NCBI GenBank assembly: GCA_021296115.1
Contig: JAGWBC010000002.1
Coordinates: 3,086-40,791, forward strand
Direction of reading: 5' to 3'
DNA length: 37,706 nucleotides
From: Anaerolineae bacterium
GTDB taxonomy: Bacteria; Chloroflexota; Anaerolineae; Aggregatilineales; Phototrophicaceae
In this document: piece after piece, positions 16,963 to 24,476 of the stretch
Layout of the letters: each line of letters opens with the position of its first letter
How positions within the stretch are numbered: the first letter of the stretch is position 1
The notes under the pieces: model-generated
Database searches by the model: none
What the model was told of the DNA's origin: nothing
What the model saw: only the letters and a program-made list of their open reading frames with translations
Program-made: the position numbers and the translations under genes

Positions 16963-17205
16963 ATGGATCCACAATCAACGATTATCTTGGGCAAAGCGAT
17001 CGGCGCCGGCTTGGCGATGATCGGCGCGGCCGGCGGCGGTATCGGCATCGGCCTGGCAGTGGGCGGCGCGGTGCAAGCCATGGGGCGCAACCCGGATCAC
17101 ACGCCGACCATCCAAACCAACATGATCCTCGGCGTAGCCTTCGCGGAAGCGGTCGCCATCTACGCCCTCGTTGTCTCGCTGATTATCCTCTTCGTTCTCA
17201 GTTAA
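16963..17205 (+). CDS. atpE: ATP synthase subunit c
   Basis: 80 residues forming a two-helix hairpin. Helix 1 contains the glycine-rich packing motif GAAGGGIGIGLAVGGA, the loop contains the conserved RNP of GRNPD, and helix 2 carries the ion-binding Glu in GVAFAEAVAIYALVVSLII. Helix 1 lacks the Gln, and the residue after the Glu is Ala rather than Ser/Thr, so the ring is predicted to carry protons rather than Na+. GGAGGA lies upstream with good spacing. It follows atpB by 31 bp and precedes the b-delta gene by 29 bp. Confidence 0.96.
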   Translation: MDPQSTIILGKAIGAGLAMIGAAGGGIGIGLAVGGAVQAMGRNPDHTPTIQTNMILGVAFAEAVAIYALVVSLIILFVLS

Positions 17206-17234
17206 GCTGAGCTAGAGACTCACTGGAGGAAATG

Positions 17235-17945
17235 ATGAGCGTACTTGACAATCTGGGTATCAATCCCGGTTTGATGTTGATCTGGCTGATCGCCTTTATC
17301 GTACTGTACACGGTGATGACGCGCTTCATCTATGATCCGCTGACCAACGTCTTGAACCAACGCCGTAACCGCATCGCCAAAGGTCTGGAAGATGCGGCGG
17401 CCGCGGCGCGGGCTCGTGAAAACGCCGAGGCTGAAGCCGAGAAGATCCTGGCGCAGGCGCGCGCCGAAGCGCAGAAGGTCATCGATGAGGCGCGCGGGCG
17501 CGGCGAAGAAGTCGCCGGCACGATCGAGCAGGATGCCCGCCAGGAAGCGGCCAAGATTCAATACGATGCGCAGAACGAAGCCGTGGCCATTCGCAATCAG
17601 GAATTGGGCAACTTGCGGGAGCAGGTGCTGAATATCTCGGTGGCCGTAGCCAGCCGCATCCTGGATGACAGCATCAGCAAGACCAAGCAGAAGTCGCTGG
17701 TGAACAGCTTTATCGCTGATTTGCCGGAAGGCGCCACGGGTCTTAGCGGCAGTGTGGAAGTCGTCAGCGCGATGCCCTTGACGGACGCCGAGCAGAAGAA
17801 AGTCCAGTCCTCAATCGGCGCCGATGAAACCGAATTCACGGTGGATCCCTCGATTCTGGGCGGATTGATCGTGCGCTGGTCAGGCGGCATGGTCGATGGC
17901 AGCGTTCGCTCGCAATTGAACGAATTGGCGCGCAGCCTGAATTAG
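17235..17945 (+). CDS. atpF: ATP synthase b subunit fused to delta C-terminal domain
   Basis: 236 residues. The N-terminus is a standard b subunit: one membrane helix (about 10-30), then RFIYDPLTNVLNQRRNRI and a long Ala/Glu/Arg-rich coiled coil to about residue 145. From about residue 172 the sequence changes to a delta-type C-terminal domain: SVEVVSAMPLTDAEQKKVQS, then VDPSILGGLIVRWSGGMVDG and SVRSQLNELARSLN. Delta normally links b to the top of alpha3beta3 and has an N-terminal helical domain, which is absent here. Mycobacteria have a related fusion of b-type and delta sequences in another arrangement. ATG 17235 is preferred over 17232 because GGAGG (17225-17229) is then 5 nt away. The gene is followed by a terminator and not by atpA. 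Confidence 0.9.
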   Translation: MSVLDNLGINPGLMLIWLIAFIVLYTVMTRFIYDPLTNVLNQRRNRIAKGLEDAAAAARARENAEAEAEKILAQARAEAQKVIDEARGRGEEVAGTIEQDARQEAAKIQYDAQNEAVAIRNQELGNLREQVLNISVAVASRILDDSISKTKQKSLVNSFIADLPEGATGLSGSVEVVSAMPLTDAEQKKVQSSIGADETEFTVDPSILGGLIVRWSGGMVDGSVRSQLNELARSLN

Positions 17946-17975
17946 CCGCCTGCTGCAATACAAGTCAAATTCAAG

Positions 17976-18008
17976 CGCGCTGGATAGCTTCCGGCGCGTT
18001 TTTATTTG
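17976..18008 (+). terminator. Rho-independent terminator of the nuo-Fo cluster
   Basis: CGCGCTGG (17976-17983), 7-nt loop, CCGGCGCG (17991-17998), then TTTTTATTT. The stem has eight pairs including one G-T. It lies 30 bp after the b-delta gene and marks the operon end. Confidence 0.9.
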
Positions 18009-18034
18009 TCACAGTCGCGTTTAGGTGCTTGAAT
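18006..18034 (+). promoter_or_regulatory. Weak candidate promoter of murE
   Basis: TTGTCA (18006-18011), 17 bp, TTGAAT (18029-18034). The -35 is good and the -10 poor. It sits right after the terminator and 46 bp before murE. Confidence 0.25.
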
Positions 18035-18079
18035 AAATAGGGAAACGTCATTGTCTTAACGAGGTCGTGATCGGTCGAA

Positions 18080-19624
18080 ATGCCTACGACACTTAACGCG
18101 CTTCTGGCTGCGTTTCCCGCCGACCAACTGGTGTCGGTACGTGGCGACCTCTCTATTGAGATCAACGCCCCCGTGGTTGAGTCGAGCCAGGATGTCCGGC
18201 CGGGCGGACTCTTCGTCGCGCGGGCCGGGGCTTCCACTGACGGCCATCATTTCATCCCAGATGCTTTGGCAGCCGGCGCCGCCGCCATCATCGGCGAGGC
18301 TGAGCTGCCGGACATGCCGGTTCCCTACGCGCGCGTCAAGAATGCGCAGCAGATTCTCGGGCGCTTGGCGGCAGCCTACAACGGCTATCCATCGCGGAAG
18401 CTTGTGATCATCGGCGTCACCGGCACCGATGGCAAGACGACTACCTGCCATCTGCTGCACAATATTTTGCAGCGCCAGCCGGGCTTTCGCGTTGGTTTCA
18501 TCAGCACGCTGTCGGCTGACTTCGGCGGCGAGGCAGCGCCGACCGGGCTGCATGTCACCACGCCCGGCGCGCCGCAGGTGCACGAATACCTTAAGCGCAT
18601 GGTCGATGCCGGCTTGACGCATTGCGTATTGGAAATGACCAGCCACGGCCTGGCGCAGGGTCGCTTAAACGGCGTCGACATTGATGTCGCTGTGCTGACC
18701 AATGTGACGCACGAACATCTCGATTTCCACGACAGCTGGGAAGACTACCGCGCCGCGAAAGCCATCATGTTTAGAATGCTGGCTGAAAGTCAGCGCAAGC
18801 CGAAAGTGCGCAAAACGGCCGTGATCAACGCTGACGATCCTTCGTCCGACTACTTCGCTGCTATCCCAGCAGAGCAAACCATGACGTATAGCGTGCAGAA
18901 GTCGTCCGATTTCCGCGCTACAGAGATTGCTCACGGCCCATCGGCAACGTCATTCGCCGCCGCCGGACAGCAGATCGAAATGAAACTGCGCGGAGACTTC
19001 AACGTCTTCAATGCCTTGGCGGCGCTATGCGCGGCCAGAGCGCTGGGCGTGGCTTGGGATATCATCAGGCAAGGGATATCGGAGGTTCTCTTGGTATCGG
19101 GTCGGATGGAACTGATCGACGAGGGCCAAGACTTCATGGCTATGGTCGATTTCGCGCATACGCCCAATGCATTGCGACGGGCGCTGGAGGCGGGCCGGCA
19201 AATGCTGCGACCGGGCAAACGCCTGATCGCGGTCTTTGGCAGCGCCGGCCTGCGCGATGTCGCCAAGCGCCGGCTCATGGCGGAGACGGCGGCCGAATTA
19301 GCAGATATGACCGTCTTGACTGCGGAAGACCCGCGCACGGAATCGCTGCATGACATCCTCGAGATGATGGCGGCCGGCTGCATTGCTCAAGGGGGCGTCG
19401 AGGGCGAGACCTTCGTCCTCGTGCCCGACCGCGGCGAGGCGATCTACCACGCCTGCCAACTGGCGCAGCCCGGCGATCTGGTGATGGCTTGCGGCAAGGG
19501 GCATGAACAGAGTATGTGTTTCGGCGAAACCGAGCATCCCTGGGACGACCGCGAGGCCATGCGCGCCGCTTTGCGTGGAGCGCCGCTGGCTACCTTGCCG
19601 ACCGCCCGAATGGGCTCAGATTGA
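18080..19624 (+). CDS. murE: Mur ligase, MurE type (UDP-MurNAc-L-Ala-D-Glu:diamino acid ligase)
   Basis: 514 residues with the three Mur ligase domains. These are an N-terminal UDP-binding domain (SSQDVRPGGLFVARAG); a central ATPase with the P-loop GVTGTDGKTTT (about 115-125), TNVTHEHLDFH and the carbamylated-lysine region YRAAKAIMF; and a C-terminal domain with SGRMELID, DFAHTPNALR and GKGHEQ. In meso-diaminopimelate enzymes the specificity motif is DNPR; here residues 416-421 read EDPRTE. The third-position residue may therefore not be mDAP. Ornithine or lysine would fit the nearby FemAB genes and is reported for Chloroflexus. Ligase identity is firm; substrate is inferred. It stands between the ATP synthase terminator and a separate glycosyltransferase promoter. 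Confidence 0.88.
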   Translation: MPTTLNALLAAFPADQLVSVRGDLSIEINAPVVESSQDVRPGGLFVARAGASTDGHHFIPDALAAGAAAIIGEAELPDMPVPYARVKNAQQILGRLAAAYNGYPSRKLVIIGVTGTDGKTTTCHLLHNILQRQPGFRVGFISTLSADFGGEAAPTGLHVTTPGAPQVHEYLKRMVDAGLTHCVLEMTSHGLAQGRLNGVDIDVAVLTNVTHEHLDFHDSWEDYRAAKAIMFRMLAESQRKPKVRKTAVINADDPSSDYFAAIPAEQTMTYSVQKSSDFRATEIAHGPSATSFAAAGQQIEMKLRGDFNVFNALAALCAARALGVAWDIIRQGISEVLLVSGRMELIDEGQDFMAMVDFAHTPNALRRALEAGRQMLRPGKRLIAVFGSAGLRDVAKRRLMAETAAELADMTVLTAEDPRTESLHDILEMMAAGCIAQGGVEGETFVLVPDRGEAIYHACQLAQPGDLVMACGKGHEQSMCFGETEHPWDDREAMRAALRGAPLATLPTARMGSD

Positions 19625-19684
19625 TTAGCTGAGGCTATGCGCCAACTTGACTGTACTATGTTTTAATTGCGGTTGGCGCATCTA

Positions 19685-19693
19685 TGGTAAAAT
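19685..19693 (+). promoter_or_regulatory. Candidate extended -10 promoter of the glycosyltransferase operon
   Basis: TGG-TAAAAT, about 30 bp before the preferred GTG start. The ATG at 19684 overlaps this element, which argues against using it as the start codon. Confidence 0.4.
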
Positions 19694-19722
19694 CCTGTCA
19701 GTCCAACGCGCTCGAGGGGAAT

Positions 19723-20628
19723 GTGCACGATCTCGGCATTGTCATTGTCAACTGGAATACACGCGAGTTTCTGCGCCGCTGCCTGGAAACGGTCGTGCTC
19801 AGCAGCGGAATAGACCGATACCGCGCCATTGTCGTTGACAACGCGTCGACTGACGGCAGCGTCGAGATGGTACGGCAGCTATTTCCGCAGGTTGAAGTCA
19901 TTGTCAACGACGCCAACATCGGCTATCCGCGCGCCAACAATGTCGGCCTGCGACATTTGGGTTATCGCGCCGCTGGCGATGTGGCCGAAACCGCGCCCCG
20001 ATACGCGCTCCTGCTCAATCCGGATACCGAACTGCCGCGCGACGCCTTGTCGCGGATGGTCAGCTTTATGGATTCGCGGCCCGATATCGGCGCAGCCGGC
20101 CCCAAACTGCTGCTTGCCGACGGCAGCCTGGACAAAGCCTGCCGTCGAGGCTTTCCCACTCCGTTGGTCAGCTTCTATCACTACTCCGGTCTGGCCAGGT
20201 TATTCCCGCGCAATAGACGTTTCGGCCGCTACAATATGACCTTCGCCGACGAAGACGCCGAGCTGGAAGTGGATTCGGTCGTTGGCGCCTACATGCAGGT
20301 GCGACGGGCAGCAATCGAACGCGTCGGCCTGCTGGACGAAGTCTTCTTTATGTATGGCGAAGATATCGACTGGGCCTTCCGCATAAAGGAAGCCGGCTAC
20401 AAGGTCTGGTACCATCCGGCGGTGACGGTGCGCCATTTCAAGCGCGCAGCGAGCCGGAAAAACCCCAAGGCGCAATTTGAATTCTGGCGCGCCATGCTCA
20501 TCTTTTATCGCAAACATTTTCGGCGGACGACTTTTTTCCCGCTGCATCTGTTAATCCTGACCGCGCTCCTATTTAAGGGGGGTCCCGGCTTATGGCAAGA
20601 GATCCGCAATCCGAAAGCTACACAATAG
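19723..20628 (+). CDS. Glycosyltransferase family 2 (rhamnosyltransferase-like)
   Basis: 301 residues from GTG 19723, with GAGGGG at 19714-19719. GT-A fold motifs are visible: IVIVNWNTREFLRRCLET, VVDNASTDGS, NDANIGYPRANNVGL, the DxD-like LLLNPDTELP, then SVVGAYMQVRRAAIERVG and the catalytic-region FMYGEDIDWAFRIKEAGY. A hydrophobic C-terminal segment (FFPLHLLILTALLF) may bind the membrane. Relatives of the WbbL/rhamnosyltransferase type extend lipid-linked saccharides for cell-surface polysaccharide. The downstream undecaprenyl-phosphate sugar transferase overlaps it by 37 bp, so the two are translationally coupled and probably act in one pathway. The sugar cannot be assigned. Confidence 0.88.
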   Translation: MHDLGIVIVNWNTREFLRRCLETVVLSSGIDRYRAIVVDNASTDGSVEMVRQLFPQVEVIVNDANIGYPRANNVGLRHLGYRAAGDVAETAPRYALLLNPDTELPRDALSRMVSFMDSRPDIGAAGPKLLLADGSLDKACRRGFPTPLVSFYHYSGLARLFPRNRRFGRYNMTFADEDAELEVDSVVGAYMQVRRAAIERVGLLDEVFFMYGEDIDWAFRIKEAGYKVWYHPAVTVRHFKRAASRKNPKAQFEFWRAMLIFYRKHFRRTTFFPLHLLILTALLFKGGPGLWQEIRNPKATQ

Positions 20629-22064
20629 CGCCTCGGCCAATACGGCTTAGCAATGACCATCTAAAGGCGCTTTCCACGCTGACGCTGCTGCTTGTCGATC
20701 TTCTGATGCTGGTTGTCGCTTTTCTCGTAAGCTACGAAGCGCGCGGGATATTGCCGTTCTTCCCCCGCCCCGAAGGACAGCCTCCGTTGACTAACTATCT
20801 GCCGACGATAATCTTACATAACGCCACGATCATTGTGATGTTTTATTTCTCGCAACTCTATCATTTGAAGCGCGCCTCAAGCCGTATCGACCAATTGCGC
20901 AGTCTGGTTGGGGTGGTCACGCTGGGAACGCTGCTGGCTAGCGGCACACAGGAGTTCCTCTTGCAGAATACTGCGCTGGAAACGCTGTATCCGCGAAGCC
21001 TGCTGTTCTACGTTTGGTTCTTCAGCCTGATTCTTGTGGTGGTCGGGCGGGAATGGCACCGCCGTTTCTGGACATTCATGCGCCGCCGAGGCGTCGTCCG
21101 CGACAGTCTGCTGATCGTCGGCGATGGCGAAATCGCGCTGAAGATCACGGACCTGGTCCGCAACAGCCCCGAACTCGGCTATGACATTGTGGGCATCGTC
21201 ACGGCCGAGGAAAAGCAAGGCGCCATGCTGGGATATCCTTATATTGGCGTCTACAGCGAAATCCCGCGGCTGATTGACGACCAGCAAGTCGAGCAAGTGA
21301 TCGTAGCCCTGTCCGACTATCGGCGCGGCGAATTGGTGGAGCTAATCAGCCTTTGCCAGCGCGGAAAAGTAGATATCAAAGTCTACCCCGATATGTTCTC
21401 TTACATGGCCGGCGACCTAAACGTGGATGATCTGGGCGGTACGCCGCTTTTGACCGTCCGCGACATTGCCTTGCGCGGCTGGAAGCTCAGCCTGAAGCGC
21501 GCCCTCGATCTCATCGGCGCCACCGTTGGCTTGGTGCTGCTCTCGCCCTTTATGCTGATAACGGCCTGTCTGATACGCCTCGAATCCCGCGGATCAGTAT
21601 TCTATTGGCAGATGCGGATGGGCTTGGACGGCAGACCCTTTCCCATGATTAAATTCAGGTCAATGCGGCCGGACGCCGAATCCAGCGGGCAAACCTGGAC
21701 GGTCGAGAATGACGCCCGGGTCACGCGCCTGGGCCACTACATGCGCCGCAGCAATTGGGACGAGATACCACAGCTAATTAACGTATTGCTTGGCCAGATG
21801 AGCCTGGTGGGTCCGCGACCGGAACGCCCGATGTACGTGCAGCAATTCCGCCAACAGATACCGGATTACATGATGCGGCATCGCGAGAAGTCCGGCATGA
21901 CAGGCTGGGCGCAGATCAACGGACTGCGCGGCGACACTTCCATAGCGCAGCGCACCGAAGCTGATCGCTTTTATGTGGAGAACTGGTCGCTCTGGCTGGA
22001 TATCGTCATTATCATCAGAACGATTTGGCAGTCGATTACCCGCTCCAATCCAAACGCATATTAA
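20592..22064 (+). CDS. Polyprenyl glycosylphosphotransferase (undecaprenyl-phosphate sugar-1-P transferase)
   Basis: 490 residues in the WcaJ/WbaP/EpsE-type layout. Four to five N-terminal membrane helices come first. A Rossmann-like domain (RDSLLIVGDGEIALKI, about residues 170-300) follows. Then comes a bacterial sugar transferase domain: KRALDLIGATVGLVLLSP, MGLDGRPFPMIKFRSMR, NWDEIPQLINVLLGQMSLVG, PRPERPMYVQQF and KSGMTGWAQINGLRG. It transfers a hexose-1-phosphate from a nucleotide sugar to undecaprenyl phosphate, the first step of exopolysaccharide or glycan assembly on the cytoplasmic membrane face. AAGGGGGG is 9 nt before the ATG. It overlaps the GT2 gene upstream and is followed after 14 bp by a MazG-like gene. 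Confidence 0.92.
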   Translation: MARDPQSESYTIAPRPIRLSNDHLKALSTLTLLLVDLLMLVVAFLVSYEARGILPFFPRPEGQPPLTNYLPTIILHNATIIVMFYFSQLYHLKRASSRIDQLRSLVGVVTLGTLLASGTQEFLLQNTALETLYPRSLLFYVWFFSLILVVVGREWHRRFWTFMRRRGVVRDSLLIVGDGEIALKITDLVRNSPELGYDIVGIVTAEEKQGAMLGYPYIGVYSEIPRLIDDQQVEQVIVALSDYRRGELVELISLCQRGKVDIKVYPDMFSYMAGDLNVDDLGGTPLLTVRDIALRGWKLSLKRALDLIGATVGLVLLSPFMLITACLIRLESRGSVFYWQMRMGLDGRPFPMIKFRSMRPDAESSGQTWTVENDARVTRLGHYMRRSNWDEIPQLINVLLGQMSLVGPRPERPMYVQQFRQQIPDYMMRHREKSGMTGWAQINGLRGDTSIAQRTEADRFYVENWSLWLDIVIIIRTIWQSITRSNPNAY

Positions 22065-22078
22065 CAGGATTCGCGGCC

Positions 22079-22411
22079 ATGGATCTCGACACATTGACCC
22101 AGGCAATGCACGCTTTTGTTGAGAGCAAGGGCTGGTACCGGGAAGACTCGCCCAAACGGCAGACACAGCGTAATCTGGCTATTTCGCTGGTATTGGAAGC
22201 ATCCGAAGTGCTGGAGCATTTTCAGTGGAACAGCGAGGTCAGCCGCCCGGACGAGTTGGCCGACGAATTGGCGGACGTCATGCTCTATCTGCTGCAATTG
22301 GCCAGCTGCAGCGGGATTGATTTGGGCGAAGCAGTAATGACTAAACTGGACAAGAATAAGGCCCGGGAGTGGCGCGAAAGCCCGAATGACGCCGGCATGT
22401 CCCGGGAGTAA
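22079..22411 (+). CDS. MazG-like nucleotide pyrophosphohydrolase
   Basis: 110 residues of the all-alpha NTP pyrophosphatase superfamily. The Mg-binding acidic helices are LVLEASEVLEHFQW and ELADELADVMLYLLQLA, the EExxE/ExxD arrangement of MazG, RS21-C6 and dCTPase-like enzymes. Members hydrolyse non-canonical or excess dNTPs to the monophosphate and pyrophosphate. The frame extends upstream into the previous gene, but ATG 22079 has AGGA 9 nt before it and begins the conserved domain. It probably rides on the glycosyltransferase operon; I see no functional link between them. The exact nucleotide substrate is unknown. Confidence 0.85.
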   Translation: MDLDTLTQAMHAFVESKGWYREDSPKRQTQRNLAISLVLEASEVLEHFQWNSEVSRPDELADELADVMLYLLQLASCSGIDLGEAVMTKLDKNKAREWRESPNDAGMSRE

Positions 22412-22613
22412 TTTCTCTACGCTCAGTGACCCCTTGATCGACAGGCAGCCGCTTAGAGTCTTTTAATCTGCCCTGAAAGCACTACAATACCTTGCGTTTT
22501 GCATCCAGCCGGATTGGCTCAAGCGCATTGGCCAGTATTTTTCTGGGTCTCATCTCTGTCCCGCAGACGTTTTAGCGGCCGCGGACACAACTTATCACGA
22601 AGGAATAGAAGCT

Positions 22614-24056
22614 ATGTCAGAACAGTCCGTCACCGCCCAAAGCGAAGACTTCTCCCGCTGGTATAACGAGATCGTCTACCGTGCCGATTTGGCGGCGCCC
22701 AGCCCGGTGCGCGGCTGCGTGATCATCAAGCCCTACGGCTACGAAATCTGGGAAGGCATCAAAGCCGGGCTGGACAGGCGCTTCAAGGCCACCGGCCATC
22801 AGAACGCCTACTTCCCGCTCTTCATTCCGGAGAGTTACATCCGGCGCGAGGCGCAGCACGTCGAGGGTTTCAGCCCTGAGTTGGCCGTCGTAACCCACGC
22901 CGGCGGCAAAGAACTGGAGGAGCCGCTGGTTGTGCGCCCGACCTCGGAAACCGTCATCGGCGAAGCCTTTAGCGACTGGATTCAGTCCTACAGGGATCTT
23001 CCGCTGCTGATCAACCAATGGGCCAATGTCGTGCGTTGGGAGTTGCGCACGCGCCCCTTCTTGCGCACGGCTGAGTTTCTCTGGCAAGAAGGGCATACCG
23101 CCCATGCAACACACGACGAAGCCGAGAGCGAGACCCTGCAGATGCTTGATATCTACGCCGATTTCGCCATCAATGACGCGGCGATTCCGGTTATCAAAGG
23201 CGAAAAGAGCCGTATGGAGCGCTTTGCCGGCGCGCTGCGCACCTACACCATAGAAGCCATGATGCGCGACAAGCGAGCGCTTCAATCCGGCACCAGCCAC
23301 AACCTGGGACAGAACTTCGCCAAGGCATTCGACATACGCTATCTGGCCGAAAGCAACAATCAAGAGTATTGCTGGACCACGTCCTGGGGTTTGAGTACGC
23401 GTATGGTCGGCGCGGTGGTCATGACTCACGGTGACGACAAGGGTTTGCGCCTGCCGCCCAAGCTGGCGCCTTATCAAGTGGTGATTGTGCCGATATTCAA
23501 AGACGATTCGCAGCGCGGCGCGGTCATGGACGCTGTGGAGCGCTTGCGCCGGTCGCTTGACAACGTCGGCATCCGAGTGCATGTAGATGATCGAGAAGGG
23601 CATTCGCCCGGCTTCAAGTTCAATGATTGGGAAATGCGTGGCGTGCCGTTGCGGATGGAAATCGGACCGCGGGACGTCGAAAAGAACAATGCCGTACTCG
23701 CTCGCCGCGACGTGCTGGGCCGCAAAGGCAAGCAATTTGTCTCGCAAGATGGCATCGTCGATGTCGTACGGTCGCTGTTGGCTGACATCCAGAGCAGCTT
23801 GCTTGAAGACGCTCGCGCATTCCGCGATGCGCATATCAGTGACGCGGCGACCTACGATGAGCTGCAGTCGGTTATCGCTGATGGCGACTGGGCGCGCGTC
23901 TTCTGGGACGGCAACGATGACGATGAAGAGGCCGTCAAAGATGAGACGGGCGCTACTATTCGCTGTTTCCCCTTCGACCAGCCGACTGAGCCGGGCAGTT
24001 GCGTCAGATCCGGCCGAACCACGGAGCGAGTGGCCCTCTTCGCCAAAGCATATTGA
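22614..24056 (+). CDS. proS: Prolyl-tRNA synthetase, eukaryote/archaeal-like type
   Basis: 480 residues, the length of the short class II ProRS without the bacterial editing insertion. Class II motifs are visible: motif 1/2 region LINQWANVVRWELRTRPF and LRTAEFLWQEGHTAHAT, and motif 3 GLSTRMVGAVVMTHGDDKG. The anticodon-binding domain follows (YQVVIVPIFKDD, GWxx-like KFNDWEMRGVPLRMEIGPRD), and then a C-terminal Zn-like domain with RCFPFDQP, GSCVRSG and the terminal ALFAKAY typical of this type. It charges tRNA-Pro in the cytoplasm. AAGGAA precedes the ATG by about 9 nt. The 202-bp upstream gap has only a weak -10 (TACAAT, 22483-22488) and no T-box signature. Confidence 0.96.
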   Translation: MSEQSVTAQSEDFSRWYNEIVYRADLAAPSPVRGCVIIKPYGYEIWEGIKAGLDRRFKATGHQNAYFPLFIPESYIRREAQHVEGFSPELAVVTHAGGKELEEPLVVRPTSETVIGEAFSDWIQSYRDLPLLINQWANVVRWELRTRPFLRTAEFLWQEGHTAHATHDEAESETLQMLDIYADFAINDAAIPVIKGEKSRMERFAGALRTYTIEAMMRDKRALQSGTSHNLGQNFAKAFDIRYLAESNNQEYCWTTSWGLSTRMVGAVVMTHGDDKGLRLPPKLAPYQVVIVPIFKDDSQRGAVMDAVERLRRSLDNVGIRVHVDDREGHSPGFKFNDWEMRGVPLRMEIGPRDVEKNNAVLARRDVLGRKGKQFVSQDGIVDVVRSLLADIQSSLLEDARAFRDAHISDAATYDELQSVIADGDWARVFWDGNDDDEEAVKDETGATIRCFPFDQPTEPGSCVRSGRTTERVALFAKAY

Positions 24057-24184
24057 GTTGAGCGCGTGTATATCTTGCTGGGTCGCTTTGACGTCAGACT
24101 GAGCGGGCTCAGGCACTCATTCAGCGCTTACCGCAAATTAACACGCTGCATCTGAAACTAACGGAAACTCATCCATTGTGAAAA

Positions 24185-24213
24185 TTGACACAATCAGAAA
24201 CTTGCTGTAGAAT
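24185..24213 (+). promoter_or_regulatory. Strong sigma70-type promoter with operator-like palindrome (NYN gene)
   Basis: TTGACA (24185-24190), 17 bp, TAGAAT (24208-24213). The -35 is consensus and the -10 matches 5 of 6. A palindrome ATTGTG-8 nt-CACAAT (24175-24194) covers the -35 and resembles a CRP/FNR-type half-site pair (TGTGA-6-ACACA). Transcription should start near 24220, leaving a leader of about 257 nt before the NYN gene. Confidence 0.65.
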
Positions 24214-24219
24214 GGTCAA

Positions 24220-24358
24220 GCGTCTGAAAATATTTGTTCTAAAGTGAGTGAAGCGGGCAGTAACAGGATGCGCGGGAAACGAGATGCGTAGATCTCGCGT
24301 AGAATGTGCAAATGCGTGAACCAGGGACGCCCTTACTTAATTGTTCTTGCAAGGTGTT
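24220..24358 (+). other. Leader RNA of the NYN gene, 5' part
   Basis: Non-coding leader between the predicted start of transcription and the 33-codon ORF. It contains a hairpin CGAGAT-6 nt-ATCTCG (24280-24297). No known riboswitch class was recognised, and no T-tract terminator follows. The preceding stretch 24057-24184, after proS, has a small CTGAG/CTCAG hairpin (about 24101-24116) without a T-tract and otherwise nothing I can name. Confidence 0.35.
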
Positions 24359-24460
24359 ATGACTATACGCCGTAGCATATTCCGTGAACTTGTTGCCCAT
24401 GCGTGTACGTGGAACTATGAGTTAGTCGCCGCCTTGATAGAGTACCGGCCGGCGCCGTAA
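24359..24460 (+). CDS. Possible 33-residue leader peptide / small protein
   Basis: The ORF runs from ATG 24359 to TAA 24458-24460 with AAGGTG just upstream. It encodes a 33-residue peptide beginning MTIRRSIFREL, then a stretch with VAHACTWNYELV, and ending EYRPAP. It is basic at the N-terminus and amphipathic in the middle, with no similarity I recognise. It ends 16 bp before the NYN gene, whose own ribosome site is weak, so translational coupling is possible. It may equally be a chance ORF. Confidence 0.3.
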   Translation: MTIRRSIFRELVAHACTWNYELVAALIEYRPAP

Positions 24461-24476
24461 CTTCTTGGACTAAAAT

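Noticed and set aside
22412-22613. Possible T-box or other aminoacylation-sensing leader before proS
   Set aside because: No T-box AGGGTGGNACCGCG-type sequence or terminator/antiterminator pair is present; only a weak -10 and a small hairpin.
22617-24116. 499-codon open frame antisense to proS, and similar long antisense frames over atpB (15720-17090), pnp and the second S1 gene
   Set aside because: The sense strands encode clear conserved proteins. The antisense products have no recognisable motifs, and long antisense frames are expected from GC-rich codon bias.
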